Origin: Crocinitomicaceae bacterium
Lineage (GTDB): Bacteria > Bacteroidota > Bacteroidia > Flavobacteriales_D > Crocinitomicaceae
Assembly: GCA_013215515.1 (NCBI GenBank)
Contig: JABSPC010000343.1
Location: 1-21,219, forward strand
Direction: 5' to 3'
Length of the DNA stretch: 21,219 bases
A model generated the notes under the pieces. The model was given only the letters and a program-made list of their open reading frames with translations. It was not told the origin of the DNA and did no database searches. Below are positions 15,540 to 21,219 of the stretch, piece by piece. How positions within the stretch are numbered: position 1 is the stretch's first letter; each line of letters starts with the position of its first letter. The translations under genes and the position numbers were made by a program.

Positions 15540-18500
15540 ATGAGCAGTTTCGACAGATTAATATCACAGATAGATGCGTTTATTCGCAAGTTTTATAAGA
15601 ACCAAATTATAAAAGGGTTGATCCTTTTTGTTGGAGTCTTGTTGTTTACATACTTGTTTGTAATTACGCTAGAATACTTTGGAAGGTTTGGCTCAGCCGT
15701 TAGAGCGAGTTTGTTTTTCGGATTTATAGGCGTGAACTTATTCATTCTTGGAAAATACATTCTGATCCCCACTTTAAAGATTAAGTCATTTGGAAATCGA
15801 ATCAATCGGCACCAGGCGTCTTTTATTATTGGAAGGTTCTTCCCGAAAATTTCGGATAGGTTGTTAAACACACTACAGTTGAGTGATAGAATGGACCCTA
15901 ATTCTACTGATTATGAGCTTATTAATGCAAGTGTTCAACAGCGGAGTTCGTCAATGAACATGGTTCCCTTCACGGGCGCAATTAACCTGAACGATAACAA
16001 AAGATATGCTGTTTGGGTTACACCGGTTATACTTGTTATGTTTTTGTTCGGTGTGTTTAAACCGGAAGTTTACACGCAAGGAACGGAGAGAGTATTAAAT
16101 TTTGGTCAGGAGTATGTGGAAAAAGCACCATTTGAATTTTCTCTGATTTCAGAGAACAGTTCTATTGAGGAAGGTGAAGATTATAAGTTTGAAGTAGAGC
16201 TAGTAGGGAAAAACATTCCGGTAAAGGTTTATGTGAAATCCACTCAAGGGAAGTTTTTATTGAAGCGAACCGCAAAGAATAAATTTGCGGGATCTTTGGT
16301 TCAAGTAAGAGGGAATATTTCTTTCAATTTTGAGGCGAATGTGAACAATAAGGACTATAAGAGTGAGAAGTTTAGCCTTAACGTAATAGCTAAAACGGCG
16401 ATTGGAAAACTTCAAGCGACGATAATTTACCCTAAGTACTTAGGGCTTGACCAAGAGGTGATAGAGAACGCAGCAGACCTCACTATTCCAGAAGGGACGA
16501 AAGTGTCTTGGAGTGTATTGACAAAGAATAGCGAAGGTGTAGAGCTTTGGATAAATAACGACGTGAAGAAATTTACGAAGAATGGTTTCAGTTTCAACCG
16601 AACGTTTAAAAACGATAGTGAAGCCAAGATCATTCTTAGAAATAAGCGGAACAATAGGGAGGACACTACACGTTTTGATATAGATGTAATTAAGGATGAA
16701 TATCCTGCTATTCAAGTTGAGGAGGTTAAAGACTCTATTAAAGATGGTGTTCGCTATTTCTCTGGAATTACAAACGATGATCATGGATTGACAGGGTTGC
16801 GATTTGAATATGTAATTACATCTGAGGACGGATCGGTTCGAAAGGAATCGATGAATGCAGGGAGAGTTTTTGGTACTGAATCCCCGTTCAATTTCGCTGT
16901 AGATTTCAGAAGAGAGAATGTTCAGTTAGAAGATAAAATAGAATACTATTTCGTTGTTTCTGATAACGACGGGGTGAATGGAAGTAAATCTACTAGGAGC
17001 GTTAGTTTTGAATACAAGTTACCAACGCTTAATGAGTTAATTGAGAAACGCGACGAAGAGCAGGAAGAGTTGAAAGACGACTTAACAGAGATACTTGAAA
17101 AGACGGCTAAGTTTAAAGAGGACCTAGATCGGCTTAAAATGGAAACATTGAAATCGAAGCAGTCGAATTGGAATAAGGAAAACCAAGTTAATCAACTTCA
17201 GGAAGACCATAAAAACCTTATTGATATACTCGAAGAATTGCAGAAAAAAATAAAGAATAGTTCTGAAGAGAAGAATCAATTATCGGAAATAGATAAAGAA
17301 ATTTTGGAGCAACAAGAGTTGATTAATGATCTTTTAGAGGAGTTGATGGATGATGAATTAAGGGGTCTGTTGGAGCAGCTTGAAGAGCTAATGAAGAAGC
17401 AGGACGAACAAGGTCTTGAAGAAAACCTAGAGCAACTCGAGATGACTTCAGAGGAAATGAAGAACCAACTGGACAGAAGCCTGGAGATGTTAAAGAAGAT
17501 GCAGGTTGATGAAAAGATTGATGATATAGAAGATCAACTTGAGGAATTGGCGAAGAAAGAAGAGGATTTAGCGAAGAAGGTTAAGGACGAAAAAAACATT
17601 ACAGATGAGCAGAAATCTACTCAGGAAGAAATAGAGGAAGAGTTTAAGGAGATTCAAAAGGACTTGAAGGAATTGGATAGTTTGAATGAAGAACTTGACC
17701 GTCCTATGGAGCTTGGTGATCCAGAATCACAAGGGGAGAAGGTAGAGGAAGATATGAATGATGCTCATGAGAGCATGGAAAAAAACAAAGGCAAGAAAGC
17801 TGGAGAGAGCCAAAACGGAGCCGCTGAGAAGATGAAAGAGATGGCAAAGAACTTGGACGAGGCACAACAAGAATCTAATACTGAACAACAACAAGAGGAC
17901 ATTGATATGCTTCGAAATATTCTTGAAAGTCTGGTTACTTTGAGCTTTGACCAGGAGGAAACGATGAAGAACTTGGAACGTGTTTCTGAACTTGATCCGG
18001 CATTCTCAAAGTACAGTCGTAAGCAACGTAGAATTGTTGATGACACTCGTATTGTTAAAGATAGTTTATTGGCATTGGCGAAGCGACAACCTAAGATCGC
18101 GAAGTTTATCGATAAGGAACTTAGTCAGGTTAAAGTGAATCATGAATTATCGCTGGAAGACATTGATGAAAGACGAAGAAGAGACCTCACTATTCATCAG
18201 CAGTATGTAATGACGAGTTATAATAACTTGGCTTTAATGCTAAATGAAAGTTTAGCGGATATGCAGAACAAGGCACAACAATCTAAACCAGGCTCCGGTA
18301 GTTGCAATAAACCGGGAGGTAAAGGTTCGCCAAAACCAGGAGAAGGTATGTCGGGTGAGTCGATGAAGGAGATGCTTAAAAAACAGCTTGAATCAATGAA
18401 GAAAGGTCAGTCTCCAGGAGGAAAAAAACCAGGGGATAAACCAGGACAGGGTAAGAAAACAGGAGGCGCGGGAATGGGAATGGGTAACAAACAAATTGCA

Positions 18501-18905
18501 AAAATGGCTGCTGAACAAGGGGCTATTCGTAGGGCCTTGGAACAGATGCGCAAGGAGATGAATAAGGACGGGTCCGGGAATGGAAATAAGCTTAATCCAT
18601 TAATTGAAGAACTGGAACAACAAGAAAAGGACCTTATAAACAAGAGGCTGGGTAAAAATATGATTAACCGCCAAAAGGAAATTTTAACCCGTTTGTTGGA
18701 AAGTGATAAAGCTTTGATGGAAAGAGGACTTGAAGAGAAAAGAGAATCTAAATCAGGAAAAAACGAGAATTATAGTAACCAAATCAGGTTTGAAGAGTAT
18801 AACAAAGAAAAACTAAGACAAATTGAACTATTACGCGCTGTTGATCCGGCTTATAAAAAGTACTATAAGGACAGAGCTAACGAGTATTTCAATAGAGTCT
18901 TTTAA
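15540..18905 (+). CDS. DUF4175-like giant membrane/coiled-coil protein
   Basis: A 1121-residue protein resembling the DUF4175 proteins of Bacteroidota, whose function is unknown. Two helices at about 24-44 and 54-78 and a third at about 157-173 anchor it in the inner membrane. Residues about 180-490 look beta-rich and probably periplasmic (repeated EDY/KF strand patterns, as in APFEFSLISENSSIEEGED). Residues about 495-750 are a highly charged Glu/Lys/Leu coiled coil. Residues about 915-985 are Gly/Pro/Lys-rich with repeated KPG motifs, then a second helical, charged end. The start at 15540 directly precedes the first amphipathic and membrane segment. It leads an apparent operon with the RsbW-like ATPase (13 bp downstream), ybeY and mnmG, an order I recall as common in Flavobacteriia. 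The long helical domain suggests a structural or scaffolding role. Confidence 0.8.
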   Translation: MSSFDRLISQIDAFIRKFYKNQIIKGLILFVGVLLFTYLFVITLEYFGRFGSAVRASLFFGFIGVNLFILGKYILIPTLKIKSFGNRINRHQASFIIGRFFPKISDRLLNTLQLSDRMDPNSTDYELINASVQQRSSSMNMVPFTGAINLNDNKRYAVWVTPVILVMFLFGVFKPEVYTQGTERVLNFGQEYVEKAPFEFSLISENSSIEEGEDYKFEVELVGKNIPVKVYVKSTQGKFLLKRTAKNKFAGSLVQVRGNISFNFEANVNNKDYKSEKFSLNVIAKTAIGKLQATIIYPKYLGLDQEVIENAADLTIPEGTKVSWSVLTKNSEGVELWINNDVKKFTKNGFSFNRTFKNDSEAKIILRNKRNNREDTTRFDIDVIKDEYPAIQVEEVKDSIKDGVRYFSGITNDDHGLTGLRFEYVITSEDGSVRKESMNAGRVFGTESPFNFAVDFRRENVQLEDKIEYYFVVSDNDGVNGSKSTRSVSFEYKLPTLNELIEKRDEEQEELKDDLTEILEKTAKFKEDLDRLKMETLKSKQSNWNKENQVNQLQEDHKNLIDILEELQKKIKNSSEEKNQLSEIDKEILEQQELINDLLEELMDDELRGLLEQLEELMKKQDEQGLEENLEQLEMTSEEMKNQLDRSLEMLKKMQVDEKIDDIEDQLEELAKKEEDLAKKVKDEKNITDEQKSTQEEIEEEFKEIQKDLKELDSLNEELDRPMELGDPESQGEKVEEDMNDAHESMEKNKGKKAGESQNGAAEKMKEMAKNLDEAQQESNTEQQQEDIDMLRNILESLVTLSFDQEETMKNLERVSELDPAFSKYSRKQRRIVDDTRIVKDSLLALAKRQPKIAKFIDKELSQVKVNHELSLEDIDERRRRDLTIHQQYVMTSYNNLALMLNESLADMQNKAQQSKPGSGSCNKPGGKGSPKPGEGMSGESMKEMLKKQLESMKKGQSPGGKKPGDKPGQGKKTGGAGMGMGNKQIAKMAAEQGAIRRALEQMRKEMNKDGSGNGNKLNPLIEELEQQEKDLINKRLGKNMINRQKEILTRLLESDKALMERGLEEKRESKSGKNENYSNQIRFEEYNKEKLRQIELLRAVDPAYKKYYKDRANEYFNRVF

Positions 18906-18918
18906 GGAATAGTGTTAT

Positions 18919-19335
18919 ATGAAAGACGGTTATGTTGTAGTGGATAGTTTGTCTATCCCGTCGGATTTTGGATCATTGAATAAAGTGGAACTTCTTATTG
19001 ATGAAGTTTGCAATCGTTTAAAGGTTAACGAAGATTATTATGGCAATGTGTTAATTGCGGTCACTGAAGCTGTGAACAATGCTATTCTTCATGGAAATCA
19101 AGAAAAAGCGGAATTGAGCGTTGACTTATGCGTTGGCGATAAAGAAACAGACTTTTGTTTTAGTGTTAAAGATTATGGTTCGGGTTTCGACTATAATAAT
19201 TTACCTGACCCAACGTCTCCAGACAATATCGAGAAGGAGGATGGAAGAGGAATTTTCTTAATGAAGTCCCTTGCTGAAGCTGTCGAGTTTGAGGACGAAG
19301 GCAGAAACGTCAATATTTATTTCAGTAAGTCATAG
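18919..19335 (+). CDS. RsbW-like ATP-binding protein (anti-sigma/serine kinase type GHKL ATPase)
   Basis: A 138-residue single-domain GHKL ATPase of the RsbW/SpoIIAB class. The N box is ALTEAVNNAI-like (VTEAVNNAILHGN; E50, N53, N54), the G1 box is KDYGSGF (D85, G87, G89) and the G2 box is DGRGIFLMK (G109, G111). Members bind and inhibit sigma factors or phosphorylate STAS anti-anti-sigma proteins; no STAS partner or alternative sigma-B-type factor is next to it, so the client is unknown. It lies 13 bp after the DUF4175-like gene, with an AAGGAA just before the start that could serve as a ribosome site. Its TAG stop shares the G of the following GTG start, so it is tightly coupled to ybeY. Confidence 0.88.
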   Translation: MKDGYVVVDSLSIPSDFGSLNKVELLIDEVCNRLKVNEDYYGNVLIAVTEAVNNAILHGNQEKAELSVDLCVGDKETDFCFSVKDYGSGFDYNNLPDPTSPDNIEKEDGRGIFLMKSLAEAVEFEDEGRNVNIYFSKS

Positions 19336-19760
19336 TGGTAAATATTTTTTACGAGGACATTGAAATTCTGGAGCTTGATCCGGAATTTTTTGTTTCATGG
19401 CTTGTCAAAGTATGTAAGGAAGAAAAGAAATTTTTGGGTGATTTGTCATTGATTTTTACTTCTGATGAGTGCTTGCTCAAAATGAACATTGAGCACCTTA
19501 GCCACGATTACTATACAGACATAATCACGTTTGATTATACTGAAAACGAAGTCGTTTCAGGGGATTTATTTATTTCATTGGACCGTGTTTATGATAACGC
19601 GAAGTCCTTAAATGTTTCACGTGAAACAGAGCTTAATAGAGTTGTGGTTCACGGGGTGTTACATTTAATGGGGTATAGGGATAAATCCGACTCCGAGGCA
19701 GCGGTGATGAGGAAGAAGGAAAACCACTATTTGTCGCACATTGTTTCGCGTGAAACATAG
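19335..19760 (+). CDS. ybeY: Endoribonuclease YbeY (rRNA maturation factor)
   Basis: A 141-residue metal-dependent endoribonuclease involved in 16S rRNA 3' maturation and ribosome quality control. The signature is RVVVHGVLHLMGYRDKSD: H106 and H110 are conserved metal ligands, but the third ligand position (H in the usual HGxLHLxGYDH) is D116, a variant I believe is normal in Bacteroidota. LSHDYYTDIITFDY and GDLFISLDRVYDNA are the other conserved segments. Translation starts at GTG (19335) overlapping the upstream TAG by one base; no nearer ATG preserves the N-terminus. Two parS sites lie in the frame: residues 93-97 and 137-141 (both VSRET) are encoded by them, and the second forms the C-terminus directly before the stop. 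Confidence 0.95.
   Translation: MVNIFYEDIEILELDPEFFVSWLVKVCKEEKKFLGDLSLIFTSDECLLKMNIEHLSHDYYTDIITFDYTENEVVSGDLFISLDRVYDNAKSLNVSRETELNRVVVHGVLHLMGYRDKSDSEAAVMRKKENHYLSHIVSRET
19613..19628. promoter_or_regulatory. parS centromere site 1 (ParB-binding)
   Basis: TGTTTCACGTGAAACA is a perfect 16-bp palindrome identical to the bacterial parS consensus TGTTnCACGTGAAACA. It is inside ybeY, codons for V-S-R-E-T. ParB dimers bind such sites and spread to organise the origin-proximal chromosome. Confidence 0.92.
19742..19757. promoter_or_regulatory. parS centromere site 2 (ParB-binding)
   Basis: TGTTTCGCGTGAAACA differs from site 1 by one base (A to G in the CACGTG core). It ends exactly at the last sense codon of ybeY, with the TAG stop immediately after. 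Confidence 0.82.
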
Positions 19761-19778
19761 TCTTATCTAAAAGTGTTG

Positions 19779-19786
19779 TAGTTTTG
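19779..19786 (+). promoter_or_regulatory. -7 promoter element for mnmG
   Basis: TAGTTTTG is an exact TAnnTTTG match between parS sites 2 and 3. It would start transcription near 19793, leaving a leader of about 42 nt that contains parS site 3. The mnmG gene therefore probably has its own promoter besides read-through from ybeY. Confidence 0.5.
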
Positions 19787-19811
19787 CATAACGAAGGGGG
19801 CTGTTCTTAAT

Positions 19812-19827
19812 TGTTCCACGTGAAACA
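19812..19827. promoter_or_regulatory. parS centromere site 3 (ParB-binding)
   Basis: TGTTCCACGTGAAACA is the canonical form of the consensus. It ends 7 bp before the mnmG start codon and lies downstream of the mnmG -7 element, so bound ParB would sit in the initial transcribed region. Confidence 0.93.
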
Positions 19828-19834
19828 TTGATGT

Positions 19835-21219
19835 ATGTTAAAAGAGTATGACGTTGTAGTTGTTGGAGGAGGGCATGCGGGTTGCGAGGCGGCAAATGCT
19901 GCTGCGAAACTCGGCAGTTCTGTGTTGTTGGTTACAATGAACATGAATACGATTGCTCAGATGAGTTGTAATCCAGCAATGGGAGGCGTGGCGAAGGGGC
20001 AAATTCTTCGAGAGATAGATGCTCTTGGAGGAGGCTCTGCAATCGTGAGTGATAAAACGGCTATTCAGTTTCGAATGCTGAACAAGTCAAAAGGACCGGC
20101 TATGTGGTCGCCAAGAACTCAGAACGACAGAATGAAGTTCGCTGAAGAGTGGAGATTGATGTTGGAAGCAAACAAAAATGTTGACTTCTGGCAGGACATG
20201 TGTAAAGGGTTAATCGTTGAAGACGGAAAGATTGTTGGGGTTAAAACTGCAATTGGAGTTGAGATTAAAGCGAAAAGTGTTGTTCTAACAAACGGAACGT
20301 TTTTGAATGGACTAATTCATCTTGGTGAAAAACAATTCAGAGGAGGAAGGGCAGGAGAGGGTGCTGCAACAGGAATTACAGAAGAACTTATGGAGCTTGG
20401 TTTTGAAACTGGGCGAATGAAGACAGGAACTCCACCACGGGTTGATGGAAGATCTTTGGACTATAGTAAGATGGAAGAACAGTTAGGCGACAAGGAGCCG
20501 TCTAAGTTTAGTTTTACGGATACGAAACCATTAACTAAGCAACGGTCTTGTTATATAACATATACGAACCCTGAAACGCATGAGCTTCTAAAGGAAGGGT
20601 TTGATCGTTCGCCAATGTTCAATGGAGCGATTGGAGGAGTTGGACCAAGATATTGCCCAAGCATTGAAGACAAGATTAATCGATTTGCAGATAAAGACCG
20701 CCATCAAATTTTTGTTGAACCAGAAGGGTGGAAGACGGTTGAGATTTATGTGAATGGATTTAGTACGTCGTTACCAGAAGAGGTTCAGTTGAAAGCAATG
20801 AGGACGATACCCGGTTTTGAGAACGTGAAAATGTTTAGACCGGGATATGCTATTGAATACGATTATTTTCCACCAACACAGTTGAAACATACTTTGGAGA
20901 CAAAGAAAACCGAGAACTTGTATTTCGCTGGCCAAATTAATGGAACGACGGGATATGAAGAAGCGGCGTGTCAAGGATTAATGGCAGGAGTAAACGCCCA
21001 TAGAAAGGTAAATAACGAAGGCGACTTTATATTAACAAGAAGTGAAGCCTACATTGGGGTTTTGATTGATGACCTAATTACAAAAGGTACGGACGAACCA
21101 TATAGAATGTTTACGAGTCGAGCGGAGTATAGAATTCTTCTGAGACAAGATAATGCTGATATTAGGTTAACACCAATTGGTCATGCGATAGGTTTGGCTT
21201 CAGATGAAGCCTTAAGAAA
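19835..21219 (+). CDS. mnmG: tRNA uridine-5-carboxymethylaminomethyl modification enzyme MnmG (GidA), partial
   Basis: The frame is open from ATG 19835 to the right edge (461 codons of an expected 620 or so; the C-terminus is missing). MnmG, with MnmE, installs the carboxymethylaminomethyl group on wobble uridine 34 using FAD, NADH and methylene-tetrahydrofolate. The FAD-binding motif is [14 protein letters not shown] (G11, G13, G16). The two conserved cysteines are C45 in [14 protein letters not shown] and C274 in [12 protein letters not shown]. The [18 protein letters not shown] and [17 protein letters not shown] signatures are intact. An ATG at 19831 is out of frame and stops after six codons. 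In many bacteria this gene lies near oriC, which agrees with the adjacent parS cluster. Confidence 0.97.
   Translation, partial: MLKEYDVVVVGGGHAGCEAANAAAKLGSSVLLVTMNMNTIAQMSCNPAMGGVAKGQILREIDALGGGSAIVSDKTAIQFRMLNKSKGPAMWSPRTQNDRMKFAEEWRLMLEANKNVDFWQDMCKGLIVEDGKIVGVKTAIGVEIKAKSVVLTNGTFLNGLIHLGEKQFRGGRAGEGAATGITEELMELGFETGRMKTGTPPRVDGRSLDYSKMEEQLGDKEPSKFSFTDTKPLTKQRSCYITYTNPETHELLKEGFDRSPMFNGAIGGVGPRYCPSIEDKINRFADKDRHQIFVEPEGWKTVEIYVNGFSTSLPEEVQLKAMRTIPGFENVKMFRPGYAIEYDYFPPTQLKHTLETKKTENLYFAGQINGTTGYEEAACQGLMAGVNAHRKVNNEGDFILTRSEAYIGVLIDDLITKGTDEPYRMFTSRAEYRILLRQDNADIRLTPIGHAIGLASDEALR

Noticed and set aside
18285..18490. Gly/Pro/Lys repeats in the DUF4175-like gene as a tandem-repeat or collagen-like element
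   Set aside because: KPG motifs are irregular and the DNA is not tandemly repeated; best described as a low-complexity linker.

Overview
The window looks like a chromosomal segment of a low-GC Bacteroidota, most likely a Flavobacteriales relative. Evidence: at least six genes are preceded by exact matches to the Bacteroidota -7 promoter element TAnnTTTG. Shine-Dalgarno sites are mostly absent and 5' leaders are short. A type IX secretion-type C-terminal domain (CHU_C/TIGR04131) is present, as is a giant DUF4175-like coiled-coil membrane protein, and YbeY has the Asp-for-His variant of its metal site that I associate with this phylum. No prophage, insertion sequence, CRISPR array or obvious island was seen.

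Layout. 1-2874 (minus): a ferritin followed by the start of a large propeller plus Y_Y_Y sensor that runs off the left edge. 2969-5101 (plus): RNase R. 5105-5216: a long imperfect inverted repeat between convergent genes. 5232-8733 (minus): a multi-PAS HisKA_2 membrane histidine kinase overlapping a LytTR response regulator. 8734-9446: about 0.7 kb of AT-rich non-coding DNA with a diverged 24-bp direct repeat. 9447-11116: convergent rpiB (plus) and a TlpA-like thiol-disulfide lipoprotein (minus), whose stop codons overlap. 11218-12610 (plus): an ECF sigma factor overlapping a TTG-started, single-pass membrane protein with an anti-sigma-like N-terminus and a gliding/T9SS-type C-terminal domain. 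12600-13322 (minus): a seven-helix membrane protein of unknown function. 13351-13481 (minus): a tRNA-Cys with its own promoter and terminator. 13502-15378 (minus): gltX and folB, overlapping at ATGA. 15540-21219 (plus): DUF4175-like protein, RsbW-like ATPase, ybeY and mnmG (cut by the right edge).

The most notable signal is a cluster of three 16-bp parS centromere sites (TGTTYCRCGTGAAACA) within 215 bp at 19613-19827. Two lie inside the ybeY reading frame in the same codon phase, so both encode V-S-R-E-T and the second forms the C-terminus of YbeY. The third lies in the predicted leader of mnmG. parS clusters normally mark the origin-proximal part of a chromosome, so this segment is probably close to oriC and is a ParB loading zone. 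The second notable unit is the ECF sigma factor with its partner, which suggests a regulatory circuit linked to type IX secretion or the cell surface.
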